Of a DNA stretch of 64,000 nt, positions 39,125-47,414 are shown piece by piece (within the stretch, counting starts at the first letter, position 1; the number at the start of each line of letters is the position of its first letter). Made by a program: the position numbers and the translations under genes. This DNA is from Streptomyces sp. NBC_00525 (GTDB taxonomy: Bacteria > Actinomycetota > Actinomycetes > Streptomycetales > Streptomycetaceae): assembly GCF_036346595.1 (NCBI RefSeq), contig NZ_CP107834.1:6324001-6388000 (forward strand). Direction: 5' to 3'. A model generated the notes under the pieces. That model saw only the letters and a list, made by a program, of their open reading frames with translations. It was not told the DNA's origin and searched no databases.

Positions 39125-39580
39125 TCAGCTGCTCAGGGTGAACTCGGCGCGGATGCGCTTGCCCACCGGCACCCGCTCGGCCGTGACGCGATCGCACAGG
39201 GCCACCACGATCTCCATGCCGTGCCCGCCGAGACGGCTCGGGTCGGGGGCGTAGAAGACGGGCAGCGCGCTGCTGCTGTCGTACACCGTGATGCTGATCC
39301 GCTCCGCCGTGCCCTCCAGCTCCAGCAGATACGGGCCGTGGCTGTAGCGGTCTGCGTTGGTCACCAGCTCGCTGACGGCGAGCATCAGGTCGTTACGGGT
39401 GTGGGTGCCCAGCACCGCCATCCACTCGGACACCAGCCGGGCCAGAAAGCGGTCGGCCAGTGCCCGCGCCTGGGAGATGCACCCCGGTTCGCCGTCGAAC
39501 ACCTCGGCGCTGTGCAATGCCTCCGTGGGCGGACAACTCCGCGTGGAGTCGTCCGGCCGGGAGATCGCCTGTTCGTTCAT
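39125..39580 (-). CDS. Anti-sigma-type ATP-binding protein (HATPase_c_2)
   Basis: This 151-aa protein is a stand-alone GHKL ATPase of the RsbW/SpoIIAB type found in large numbers in Streptomyces. The N box appears as LMLAVSELVTNADRYS and the G box as DPSRLGGHGMEIVVALCD. Such proteins bind a sigma factor or phosphorylate an STAS antagonist on Ser/Thr. The island's STAS protein and sigma factor are the natural candidate partners. It lies between the degenerate PP2C gene and the two-component operon. Confidence 0.9.
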   Translation of the reverse strand: MNEQAISRPDDSTRSCPPTEALHSAEVFDGEPGCISQARALADRFLARLVSEWMAVLGTHTRNDLMLAVSELVTNADRYSHGPYLLELEGTAERISITVYDSSSALPVFYAPDPSRLGGHGMEIVVALCDRVTAERVPVGKRIRAEFTLSS

Positions 39581-39678
39581 GTGCTCCAGCCAGGGCGCAG
39601 CGGGGAGGTCTCAGACCTCTTTCCTGTGATCGTGTACCCGCGTCGGGAGATCCCACTCCCGTGCGTCATCAGCGAATA

Positions 39679-40122
39679 TTACGCGCGACCCGGAAGCCGC
39701 ACCACGGTGACGAAGAAGTCGTCGATCTGGCGGACGGCCGCGATGAACTGGTCCAGGTCGACGGGCTTGGTCACATAGGCGTTGGCGTGCAGCTTGTAAC
39801 TGCGCAGGATGTCCTCCTCGGCCGACGACGTCGTCAGCACGACGACCGGGATCAGCGCCAGTTCGGGGTCCTGCTTGATCTGCTCCAGCACCTGGCGGCC
39901 GTCGTACTTCGGCAGGTTCAGGTCGAGCAGGATCAGGTCCGGGCGCGGGGCCCCGGTGTGGGCGCCCCGGCGGTAGAGGAAGTCCAGGGCCTCCTCGCCG
40001 TCGCGCACCACATGGAGGGTGTTGCGGATCTTGTTGTCCTCGAACGCCTCGCGCGTCATCAGCTCGTCGCCCGGGTCGTCCTCGACGAGCAGGACCTCGA
40101 TGGGCTCTACGGGGGTGTTCAC
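39679..40122 (-). CDS. Response regulator receiver protein (single domain)
   Basis: This 147-aa protein is a lone receiver domain: [18 protein letters not shown] with the acidic pocket, the phospho-accepting Asp in [13 protein letters not shown], and the switch residues in [11 protein letters not shown] and the lysine in NAYVTKPVD. It is of the Rcp1/CheY-like type seen next to phytochrome-style kinases. GTG 40122 overlaps the kinase stop (GTGA), with GGAG upstream. It receives phosphate from the kinase directly upstream in the operon. Confidence 0.93.
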   Translation of the reverse strand: MNTPVEPIEVLLVEDDPGDELMTREAFEDNKIRNTLHVVRDGEEALDFLYRRGAHTGAPRPDLILLDLNLPKYDGRQVLEQIKQDPELALIPVVVLTTSSAEEDILRSYKLHANAYVTKPVDLDQFIAAVRQIDDFFVTVVRLPGRA

Positions 40123-41741
40123 GTGGCGTCTCCGGAAGTCTCGGTGGGGGGTGCGTCGTCGGCGGTGGTCTCCGCGGGCGCGGGGTCGGCGGGCAGCGAG
40201 AAGTGGACCCGCGCCCCCCGGCGGGACTCCGGATCGAGCCAGATCCGGCCGCCGTGGAACTCGACGATCTTGCGGCACAGGGCGAGGCCGATGCCCGTCC
40301 CGTCGTACTCGTCGCGGCCGTGCAGCCGCTGGAAGATGACGAAGACCTTCTCGGCGAACTCGGGCGCGATCCCGATCCCGTTGTCCGCCACGGTGAAGTG
40401 CCAGTCGTCCCCGTCCCGCTCGCAGCCGACCGTGATCACGGACGGCTCGCCGGGCCGGCGGAACTTCACGGCGTTCCCGATCAGGTTCTGCCACACCATC
40501 GCGAGCGTCGTGGGGTCACCGGTGATCTCGGGCAGCGGGGTCTCCCGCACGACCGCGGTCCCCGACTCCTCGAGCACCAGCGCCAGATTCGCCAGCGCCC
40601 GGTCCAGGGCCCCGTCCAGATCGACCGGGGTCCAGCCGTCGTGCACCCGGCCGACCCGCGAGAACGTCAGCAGGTCGTTGATGAGCACCTGCATACGCTT
40701 GGCGCCGTCCACCGCGAAGTCGATGTACTGCTTGCCGCGGCCGTCCAACTCGTTCCCGTACCGCTTGTCCAGCAGCTGGCAGAACGAGGCCACCTTGCGC
40801 AGCGGCTCCTGGAGGTCGTGCGAGGCGACGTACGCGAACTGTTCCAGCTCCGAGTTGGACCTGCGCAGCTCCACCGTCTGCTGCGCGAGCACGTCCTCGC
40901 GCTCCTGCGCCGCGTCCAGCTCCGCCACCAGCCGGCTGCGCATGTCCTCGACGGCCGCGGCCACCGCCCGTACGTCGGACGGCCCCCGCACCTCGATCCG
41001 CTGCCGCCGGTAGCGGCCGGAGCGGACCCGGCGGGACGCCTCGGCCAGGGCGTTCAGCGGCCGGCCCACGGTGCGCTGCAACAGCACGCTGAGCGAGACC
41101 ACGCACAGCGCGAACACGACCAGCAGCGCGACGAGCACCCGGTCGCGGGTGTGCCGGGCGTCGTCCAGCTGACCGCGCACCCGGTCGCGCGCCGAGTCCA
41201 GATGGGCCTGCTGCGTGCCGTACAGCCGCCGCAGCTCGTCGAAGGCGGTCTTGCTCCCGGTGACCCTGGCGGACGAGCGCGCCCCGGGGCCGTCCTTCCG
41301 CACCTGGGCGATCAGCGGGTCCGCGTGCACCCGGCGCCACTCCGAGGCGGCCGCCGCGATCCGGTCCAGGTCGCGGGCGTAGGGCTGGTCGTCGCCCACG
41401 GCGGAGCGGACGCGGGCCAGCCGCTCCTTCTCCTCCTTCTTGCCCGCGGCGAACGGCTCCAGGAACGAGACGTCCCCGGTCAGCGCGAAGCCGCGCACCC
41501 CGGTCTCCTGGTTGAGCAGCGCGCTCTGCAACTCGAAGGAGGCGGCACGGGCCGGCTGGATGCGGTCCACCAGCTCGGTGGTCCGGTCCGAGATCCGGGC
41601 CAGCACCAGGCCGCCCGCGACCACACAGCCGCAGACCACGAGGACGAAGGCGCCCAGGACCAGATGGACCCAGTTCTGGACCGACAGCCGCGCCCACCGT
41701 CCGGCGGGCCGTGCGGCGGTGTCCGGTATCTCACTGCTCAT
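40119..41741 (-). CDS. Membrane histidine kinase with CHASE3-like sensor and HAMP
   Basis: This 540-aa kinase has TM1 at about residues 25-50, a CHASE3-like extracellular segment ([23 protein letters not shown]), TM2 near 205-225 and a HAMP linker ([17 protein letters not shown]). Then come a HisKA with [11 protein letters not shown] (phospho-His) and a HATPase with [16 protein letters not shown] and GTGIGLALC. It overlaps the upstream gene by 11 bp and the downstream receiver by 4 bp, so all three are one operon. The signal is unknown. Confidence 0.93.
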   Translation of the reverse strand: MSSEIPDTAARPAGRWARLSVQNWVHLVLGAFVLVVCGCVVAGGLVLARISDRTTELVDRIQPARAASFELQSALLNQETGVRGFALTGDVSFLEPFAAGKKEEKERLARVRSAVGDDQPYARDLDRIAAAASEWRRVHADPLIAQVRKDGPGARSSARVTGSKTAFDELRRLYGTQQAHLDSARDRVRGQLDDARHTRDRVLVALLVVFALCVVSLSVLLQRTVGRPLNALAEASRRVRSGRYRRQRIEVRGPSDVRAVAAAVEDMRSRLVAELDAAQEREDVLAQQTVELRRSNSELEQFAYVASHDLQEPLRKVASFCQLLDKRYGNELDGRGKQYIDFAVDGAKRMQVLINDLLTFSRVGRVHDGWTPVDLDGALDRALANLALVLEESGTAVVRETPLPEITGDPTTLAMVWQNLIGNAVKFRRPGEPSVITVGCERDGDDWHFTVADNGIGIAPEFAEKVFVIFQRLHGRDEYDGTGIGLALCRKIVEFHGGRIWLDPESRRGARVHFSLPADPAPAETTADDAPPTETSGDAT

Positions 41742-42999
41742 GCGCGACGCTTCTCCACCCCAGATGCAGTACGGCGACGTCGTCGGCGAGACCCCCGTGC
41801 GGCGCGGCCGCCTCCGAGGCCCCGGCGACCAGCGCGTCGACGAAGGGACGGGCGGGCAGTCCGGCCAGCTCGCGGGCCATGTCGAGCAGCCCCTCCTCGC
41901 CCAGCCGGGTGTGCGGCCCGGTGCGCCCCTCGAAGAGGCCGTCGGTGAACAGGACGAGCCCCGCGCCGGGCGTCAGCTCCACATCGGTGACGGACCACTG
42001 GCCGTGACCGGGGAGCAGCCCGAGCGCCATGCCGCCCTCGGGCTCCACCCACTCGACCTCGGTGCCGCGGCGCAGCAGCAGGCCCGGATGACCGGCCCGC
42101 ACCACGCTGACCCGGTCGCCGCCGGGCGGGAAGGCCAGCGAGGTGACCGTCGTGAAGACATGGGGGTCGGAGCGCTCGGCGACCAGGATCGACTCCAGCA
42201 GTCCGAGCTGCTGGAGGGCGTCGGTGCCGCACAGGACGGCGGTGCGCCAGGCGACCCGCAGGCACACCCCGAGCGCCGCCTCCGCCGCGCCGTGCCCCGA
42301 CACGTCCCCGATGACCGCCCACACCGTGCCGTCGGCCGTCTGGACCACGTCGTAGAAGTCACCGCTGAGCAGCCCGTGCGCGCGGCCCGGCTCGTAGCGG
42401 GCCACGGCCTGGAAGCCGTCGTCCTTCAGCAGCGGGACCGGCAGCAGCCCGCGCTCCAGGCGGGCGTTCTCCTGCGCCATCAGCTGGTTGGCGCGCAGCG
42501 CGGACGCGGCCCGCTCGACCTGCTTGCGCTGGAGGGCGTACCGGATGGCGCGGGCGAGGGCCTGCGGATCGAGCAGCCCCTTGGTGAGGTAGTCCTGCGC
42601 GCCGGTGGCGACGGCGGCCAGCCCCGCGTCGGCCTCCGCGAGGCCGGTGAGCACCACGATCGCGGCGTCCGGGGACGTCTCGACGATCTGGGTGACGGCG
42701 CGCAGCCCGTGCACGTCGGGCAGGTGCAGGTCGAGCAGCACGCAGACGGGCGCCCGGTGCGAGCGCAGGAAGGCCAGCGCCTCGGACAGGGTCTTGCACC
42801 AGGTCAGCGTCGGGTCCAGCTCGCCGTCGGCGAGCATCTCCTCGACCAGCAGCGCGTCACCCGCGTCGTCCTCGACCAGCAGAATCGTGCCGCTGACGTC
42901 CCACACGGAATCCCGGCCGTCCGGCGCGGACGCCGTCTGGAGGGGAAAGGCTCCCGGTATGGGTGGTCGGGCCGGGGCGCCCATGCGCATCTCAGCCAC
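41731..42999 (-). CDS. Response regulator with PP2C (RsbU-type) phosphatase output
   Basis: This 422-aa protein has a receiver domain (ILLVEDDAGDALLVEEML; phospho-Asp in VLLDLHLPDVHG; about residues 38-155), a short coiled-coil linker and a PP2C phosphatase domain with intact metal blocks GDFYDV, IGDVSGHG, TDGLFE and GLADDVAV. It probably dephosphorylates an STAS antagonist when its receiver is phosphorylated by the adjacent kinase. GTG 42999 is used with AGGG 6 nt upstream. It heads the three-gene operon. Confidence 0.93.
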   Translation of the reverse strand: MAEMRMGAPARPPIPGAFPLQTASAPDGRDSVWDVSGTILLVEDDAGDALLVEEMLADGELDPTLTWCKTLSEALAFLRSHRAPVCVLLDLHLPDVHGLRAVTQIVETSPDAAIVVLTGLAEADAGLAAVATGAQDYLTKGLLDPQALARAIRYALQRKQVERAASALRANQLMAQENARLERGLLPVPLLKDDGFQAVARYEPGRAHGLLSGDFYDVVQTADGTVWAVIGDVSGHGAAEAALGVCLRVAWRTAVLCGTDALQQLGLLESILVAERSDPHVFTTVTSLAFPPGGDRVSVVRAGHPGLLLRRGTEVEWVEPEGGMALGLLPGHGQWSVTDVELTPGAGLVLFTDGLFEGRTGPHTRLGEEGLLDMARELAGLPARPFVDALVAGASEAAAPHGGLADDVAVLHLGWRSVAHEQ

Positions 43000-43150
43000 G
43001 TTTCACCCTCTCCTCACCCCGAGCGGACCGCCCGCCGGTGAACCCGCAGCATATGTGAGCGGACGACGCCGCTCCGACGACGGGCGTCGTGCGGCGCTCC
43101 TTCGGCCACACTCCGCCGGTGCGTGGCCGATTCGCGAGGGTGAGGAAGCG

Positions 43151-43182
43151 TCCGGGCCGGGCAGGCGCGTACCCGGCCCGGA
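43151..43182 (-). terminator. Terminator hairpin of the sigma-factor gene
   Basis: TCCGGGCCGGG (43151-43161) pairs perfectly with CCCGGCCCGGA (43172-43182) across a 10-nt loop, 6 bp past the sigma-factor stop. Confidence 0.7.
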
Positions 43183-43188
43183 GGGGGA

Positions 43189-44091
43189 TCAGGCTTCGAC
43201 GGACATTCCCGCCCGCAGCCGCTTGACGATCCGGGCCAGCAGCCGGGACACATGCATCTGCGAGACGCCCAGCTCCGCGCCGATCTGCGCCTGTGTCATC
43301 TCCTCGCCGAAGCGCATCTGGACGATGCGGCGCTCGCGCCCGTCCAGCTTCTCCAGCAGCGGCGCCAGCGTGTGCAGGTTCTCGACGGTCTCCATACCGG
43401 GGTCGGCCTCGCCGAGCACATCGGCGAGCGAGCGCTGCTCGTTGCCGGAGTCGGTCTCCGCCGTGGGCGTGTCGAGCGAACCGGCCGAATACCCGTTGGC
43501 CGCGACCAGCCCCTCGATGACCTCTTCCTCGGACAGGTCGAGATGGCCGGCCAGCTCGGCCACCGTCGGATCGCGGTCGAGCCGCGCCGACAGCTCCTCC
43601 TTCGCCTTCGCGAGGTCCACCCGCAGCTCCTGGAGCCGGCGCGGGACGTGCACCGCCCAGGTGGTGTCCCGGAAGAAGCGCTTGATCTCGCCGACGATGT
43701 AGGGGACGGCGAATGTGGCGAACTCCACCTCGCGCGAGAGGTCGAAGCGGTCGATGGCCTTGATCAGGCCGATGGTGCCGACCTGGATGATGTCCTCGGT
43801 GTCGTCGCCGCCCCGGTTGCGGAAGCGCGAGGCCGCGTAGCGCACGAGCGAGAGATTCATCTCGATGAGGGTGTTGCGCGCGTACTGGTACTCGTGCGTC
43901 CCCTCCTCCAGCGTCTGCAGCCGGTCCAGGAACATCTTCGACAGGGCGCGGGCGTCCTTCGGGGAAACCTTTCCGGTGTCCTCGATCCACGGCAGCTCCG
44001 CAGTGTCCGCACCGAGCGGTGCGCCGTCCTGCTCCATGAGCGTGCACGCCTCGCCGGGGACCGCGCCGGTCTGCTCCCTCGTGGTCGCCAT
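43189..44091 (-). CDS. RNA polymerase sigma factor, SigB/F/G type
   Basis: This 300-aa sigma factor has region 2 (NLSLVRYAASRFRNRGGDDTEDIIQVGTIGLIKAIDRFDLSREVEFATFAVPYIVGEIKR), region 3 (about 150-215) and region 4 with the helix-turn-helix QAQIGAELGVSQMHVSRLLARIVKRL. The pattern is that of the stress/sporulation group of Streptomyces sigma factors controlled by anti-sigma ATPases. ATG 44091 follows AAGGAGG at 11 nt. It closes the stress-signalling island whose STAS, ATPase and PP2C genes are its likely controllers; that pairing is inferred. Confidence 0.93.
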   Translation of the reverse strand: MATTREQTGAVPGEACTLMEQDGAPLGADTAELPWIEDTGKVSPKDARALSKMFLDRLQTLEEGTHEYQYARNTLIEMNLSLVRYAASRFRNRGGDDTEDIIQVGTIGLIKAIDRFDLSREVEFATFAVPYIVGEIKRFFRDTTWAVHVPRRLQELRVDLAKAKEELSARLDRDPTVAELAGHLDLSEEEVIEGLVAANGYSAGSLDTPTAETDSGNEQRSLADVLGEADPGMETVENLHTLAPLLEKLDGRERRIVQMRFGEEMTQAQIGAELGVSQMHVSRLLARIVKRLRAGMSVEA

Positions 44092-44297
44092 GATGTGTCG
44101 CCCCTCCTTGTCGCCGAGTGCTTCGCACACCGCCTGCCCCGGATGCGCCGGAGCATGCGCGACGGACCGAGACTTTTTCGCACCCGCCGTATCCGACCCC
44201 CGTGCCACCCGAATGGAGCAGGTCGCGGATCATGGCAGACTTGACCGGGGCGTTCGGCCCGCAGTGAGGCCGGCGGCACGAGTACAGAGGAACGGCG

Positions 44298-45782
44298 ATG
44301 ACGGTGACAGAGGACGGCCCCGAGATCGTGGCCGGGACCGAGGAGTTCGGTCCCGGTATCGACCCCGAGCGGCTCGCCGTCTGCCTGAGCGTGCTCGACG
44401 AGCTCGACACCATTGAGATCGATCACCCGGACGCCATCGCGGTGCGCCGGGCGACGGCCGGTGTCTACCGGACCGTGAAGCAGCGCCGCCGCCAGGAGCG
44501 GCGCGCCGCCAAGACCGCGCACGACAAGGCGGTGACCGAGGCCACCGCCACGGGTTCGGCCGAACGCATCGACGACGAGACGCAGGGCGTCCTGCCCTCG
44601 TCGTCCGCGGCCGGCGAGATCGCGGGCATCCTCCAGCGCCCCCGGTCCTGCTACGTGTGCAAGACGCGGTACGTGGAGGTGGACGCGTTCTACCACCAGC
44701 TCTGCCAGGACTGCGCCCGCACCAACCGCGTCCGCCGCGACGCGCGCACCGACCTGACGGGGCGCCGGGCCCTGCTGACCGGCGGCCGCGCCAAGATCGG
44801 CATGTACATCGCGCTGCGGCTGCTGCGCGACGGGGCCCACACCACGATCACCACGCGCTTCCCCAACGACGCGATCCGCCGCTTCAAGGCGATGGAGGAC
44901 AGCGCCGACTGGATGCACCGCCTCAAGATCGTCGGCATCGACCTGCGCGACCCGGCCCAGGTGGTGGCGCTCGCCGACTCGGTGGCCGCCGAGGGCCCGC
45001 TGGACATCCTGATCAACAACGCGGCGCAGACGGTCCGCCGCTCCCCGCAGGCGTACAGCGAACTGCTCGCGGCCGAGTCCGCCCCGCTGCCCGCCGGTGA
45101 GCTGCCCGCCGCCGAGGTGATCGGCACCTTCGGCAGCGGCAGCGTGGACCGGGTCGCCGCCCTGCCCGCCGCGCGCACGGAACTGCTCAGCGCCCAGGAG
45201 GTCACGGACCTGGCCCTGGTCAGCGGTTCCGCGTCGCCCGCCCGGATCGCGGCGGGCACCGCGATCGACGCGGGCGGTCTCGTACCGGACCTGCACCACA
45301 CCAATAGCTGGATCCAGACAGTCGACGAGGTCGAGCCGATCGAACTGCTCGAAGTCCAGCTCTGCAACTCCACCGCGCCGTTCATCCTGATCAGCCGACT
45401 GCGCCCGGCCATGGCGGCCACGGCGGCCCCGTACTCCTACGTGGTCAACGTCTCCGCCATGGAAGGCGTGTTCGGCCGCGGCTACAAGGGCGCCGGGCAC
45501 CCGCACACCAACATGGCCAAGGCCGCGCTGAACATGCTGACCCGCACCAGCGCGCAGGAGATGTACGAGAAGGACGGCATCCTGATGACCGCCGTCGACA
45601 CCGGCTGGATCACCGACGAGCGACCGCACCCGGACAAGATGCGGCTGGCCGAGGAGGGTTTCCACGCTCCGCTCGACCTGGTGGACGGTGCCGCCCGCGT
45701 CTACGACCCGATCGTGCGCGGCGAGGCGGGCGAGGCGCTGTACGGCTGCTTCCTGAAGGACTACGCCCCCGCCAACTGGTAG
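44298..45782 (+). CDS. Atypical SDR-family protein with internal zinc ribbon
   Basis: This 494-aa protein has a charged helical N-terminus (about 1-110), a CxxC-N14-CxxC zinc ribbon (C118, C121, C136, C139) and a Rossmann fold of the short-chain dehydrogenase type from about 155. The fold shows ALLTGGRAKIGMYIALRLL for nucleotide binding and NNAAQTV and VVNVSAMEG later. The catalytic YxxxK is changed: the lysine is K408, but the residue four before it is T404 (HTNMAK). The SDR core is also interrupted by about 90 extra residues. It may therefore not be a classical dehydrogenase. A terminator with a T-rich tail follows. Confidence 0.85.
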   Translation: MTVTEDGPEIVAGTEEFGPGIDPERLAVCLSVLDELDTIEIDHPDAIAVRRATAGVYRTVKQRRRQERRAAKTAHDKAVTEATATGSAERIDDETQGVLPSSSAAGEIAGILQRPRSCYVCKTRYVEVDAFYHQLCQDCARTNRVRRDARTDLTGRRALLTGGRAKIGMYIALRLLRDGAHTTITTRFPNDAIRRFKAMEDSADWMHRLKIVGIDLRDPAQVVALADSVAAEGPLDILINNAAQTVRRSPQAYSELLAAESAPLPAGELPAAEVIGTFGSGSVDRVAALPAARTELLSAQEVTDLALVSGSASPARIAAGTAIDAGGLVPDLHHTNSWIQTVDEVEPIELLEVQLCNSTAPFILISRLRPAMAATAAPYSYVVNVSAMEGVFGRGYKGAGHPHTNMAKAALNMLTRTSAQEMYEKDGILMTAVDTGWITDERPHPDKMRLAEEGFHAPLDLVDGAARVYDPIVRGEAGEALYGCFLKDYAPANW

Positions 45783-45816
45783 GGGAGCGGGGCGCGGACG
45801 CCCCACCGTGCGAAGG

Positions 45817-45850
45817 CCCGGCCGGGATGTTTTCCTGGCCGGGTCTTTTC
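45817..45850 (+). terminator. Rho-independent terminator after the SDR gene
   Basis: CCCGGCC (45817-45823) pairs with GGCCGGG (45837-45843) and is followed directly by TCTTTTC, one of the few T-rich tails in the window. Confidence 0.8.
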
Positions 45851-45891
45851 GTATGCGGTGGCTGAAAGTGACTCATAGCACACGTTCCATC

Positions 45892-45920
45892 GAGCGCGGA
45901 TGCGCTCATTTGGTTACTCT
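45892..45920 (+). promoter_or_regulatory. Candidate promoter/operator of the peptide gene
   Basis: GAGCGC-GGAT-GCGCTC (45892-45907) is a perfect inverted repeat, followed by TACTCT (45915-45920), which fits a -10 hexamer. It lies 210 bp upstream of the peptide start; no good -35 was seen. Confidence 0.35.
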
Positions 45921-46129
45921 GATGCGAACGGACGCCATCGAGGAGTCCACGAAACCCTCCTCGACCGTCCTGGGACAGGCTTGTCAACCAAGTCACCGTC
46001 CCGCCCCGTACCCGGCGCCACCGCGACCGAGCTGTTCCTGCCCCCGCCCCGCATGGGCGGCTGATTCCCGGCCATGAGAACCGGAGCGTCGGTGACGCCC
46101 CGGGGCCATGTGACACGAAGGAGTGCGCG

Positions 46130-46303
46130 GTGACGACACCGGAAATGACGAAGCAAGAGGAGCGACCGGCCGAACGGCCCGGAAAGCCGGGACGCGGCGA
46201 CAAGCTCCAGAACATCGACGTCTGGGCCAGGTCCGCGCCGATCCGGCTGGCCGGCTACGAGGACGACCTCGCCGAGCCGCACATCCTGCCCGGCATCGAC
46301 TGA
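46130..46303 (+). CDS. 57-aa acidic peptide, possible ribosomal peptide precursor
   Basis: GTG 46130 has AAGGAG 6 nt upstream, and a very strong terminator follows the TGA at 46301-46303, so the gene is well supported despite its size. The N-terminal half is charged and disordered (EMTKQEERPAERPGKPGRGD); the C-terminal half is LQNIDVWARSAPIRLAGYED then DLAEPHILPGID. The split into a charged leader-like half and a compact, partly hydrophobic C-terminal half with Trp and Tyr is precursor-like. No Cys is present and no modification enzyme is adjacent unless the atypical SDR protein upstream plays that part. I do not recognise the family; a small regulatory protein is equally possible. Confidence 0.65.
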   Translation: MTTPEMTKQEERPAERPGKPGRGDKLQNIDVWARSAPIRLAGYEDDLAEPHILPGID

Positions 46304-46310
46304 GCCTCGC

Positions 46311-46359
46311 GACGGGCTGTGGCCCGCCCTCCCGGCCGGGGGGCGGGCCACAGCCCGTC
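46311..46359. terminator. Strong bidirectional terminator
   Basis: A perfect 19-bp stem (46311-46329 with 46341-46359) with an 11-nt loop lies between the peptide gene and the convergent crcB gene. Confidence 0.9.
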
Positions 46360-46376
46360 GTCGTGCGCGCCGCCCC

Positions 46377-46751
46377 TCAGAACACCCCGCGCGCCACCGC
46401 CGCCCCGGCGAACGACAGCCCGAGACCGGCGCCGACGGTGAGCAGGAGATAGCTCGCCGCCAGGCCCAGCCGGCGGGCCGAGTTCAGGGTGAGCAGCTCG
46501 TAGGAGAACGTCGACCAGGTGGACAGGGCCCCGCAGAAGCCGGTGGCCAGCAGCAGGTTCAGCCGGGTGCCCAGGTCGCCGTCGGTCGCCGCCTCCGCGA
46601 CGAACCCCAGGATCAGGGCCGCACCCGCGTTGGCCGCGAACGTGCCCCAGGGGAACACGCTGTGCAGGCGGAACTTCGCGTCGACGCCGAGGAGATAGCG
46701 CAGCGGCGCCCCCACCAGACCGCCGGCCAGGACGAGCAGCCAGTCGGTCAT
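46377..46751 (-). CDS. crcB: Fluoride channel CrcB (subunit 1 of pair)
   Basis: This 124-aa membrane protein has four hydrophobic segments and the CrcB/Fluc motifs GGLVGAPLRYLLG, FAANAGAALILGF (with the channel Asn) and TGFCGALSTWSTFSYE. It expels fluoride from the cytoplasm. The ATG overlaps the stop of the second crcB gene (ATGA). Two adjacent, non-identical crcB genes in actinobacteria usually form a heterodimer. Confidence 0.94.
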   Translation of the reverse strand: MTDWLLVLAGGLVGAPLRYLLGVDAKFRLHSVFPWGTFAANAGAALILGFVAEAATDGDLGTRLNLLLATGFCGALSTWSTFSYELLTLNSARRLGLAASYLLLTVGAGLGLSFAGAAVARGVF

Positions 46752-47218
46752 GACGCCTCGCCCCGCGCGCCGTAGGACCGGCCGAAGGCGAAGTGCGCCG
46801 CGAACGCCCCCGCCGTCACGGCCGCCAGCGCCGCCACCACCGTCAGCACCAGACAGCCGGTCGCATAGCCCGGCTGATGGTTCTCGAACAGCTGCCGCAC
46901 ATTGTCCGTGTAGTGCGAGAACGACGTGAAGCCGCCCAGCACGCCGGTGCCAAGGAGCGGGCTGATCAGCCGGGGAGCGCCGGGGAAGCGCAGTTTCAGG
47001 GTGACCATCAGGACCCCCATCAGAAAGCACCCCACCGTGTTCACCAGCAGGATCGTCCAGGGGAAGGCGTAGGTCCCGGTCGGCCACAGGCGCTCCGCGC
47101 CGTACCGGGCGGCGGCCCCCGCCGCCCCGCCCACCGCGACGGCCGCGACGACCGGGAGCTGTACGCCCGGATGGTGATCGGGGTGACTGCGCAGGTGCAA
47201 CCGCATCTTCTGGGCCAT
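46748..47218 (-). CDS. crcB: Fluoride channel CrcB (subunit 2 of pair)
   Basis: This 156-aa protein has four hydrophobic segments with AVGGAAGAAARYGAERLWP, LLVNTVGCFLMG (channel Asn) and GVLGGFTSFSHYTDN, the CrcB/Fluc pattern. A 30-residue His-containing N-terminal extension precedes TM1. ATG 47218 is the best start, without a clear ribosome site. It is the promoter-proximal gene of the pair. I saw no fluoride riboswitch upstream. Confidence 0.93.
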   Translation of the reverse strand: MAQKMRLHLRSHPDHHPGVQLPVVAAVAVGGAAGAAARYGAERLWPTGTYAFPWTILLVNTVGCFLMGVLMVTLKLRFPGAPRLISPLLGTGVLGGFTSFSHYTDNVRQLFENHQPGYATGCLVLTVVAALAAVTAGAFAAHFAFGRSYGARGEAS

Positions 47219-47255
47219 GGTGCGAACGTACGGAGAGCGACCGGGAATTGGGGCC

Positions 47256-47271
47256 GTGACCTGCGGTGAAC
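47256..47271. promoter_or_regulatory. Weak candidate GlnR site upstream of the urea operon
   Basis: GTGAC-N6-TGAAC resembles the Streptomyces GlnR site (gTnAC-N6-GaAAC) but fits only loosely in the second half. It lies about 145 bp before the urea-channel start. Urease and ammonium transport genes are known GlnR targets in the genus, which is why it is listed. Confidence 0.25.
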
Positions 47272-47414
47272 CCCTGCGGTGCACCCGAGCGGGCTAGGAG
47301 TACCGCTCTCGGCGCGAGCGCGCGCAGATTGTGTGACTTGATGGCATATGACGGATTCGATCGTGTCTCCGTCGTGCCCGAACCACGCAATCCGACGAGA
47401 CGCTGGAGTACGCC

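Larger units (their letters stand above)
45783..46129. other. 347-bp intergenic region between SDR and peptide genes
   Basis: No gene longer than about 20 codons is supported here. It holds the SDR terminator (45817-45850), a GAGCGC/GCGCTC inverted repeat with an adjacent TACTCT (45892-45920), and then about 200 bp of leader before the 57-codon peptide gene. Confidence 0.6.

Noticed and set aside
47219..47414. Possible fluoride riboswitch upstream of the crcB pair
   Set aside because: The minus-strand leader lacks the conserved fluoride-switch core, and the available distance is shared with the urea operon promoter.
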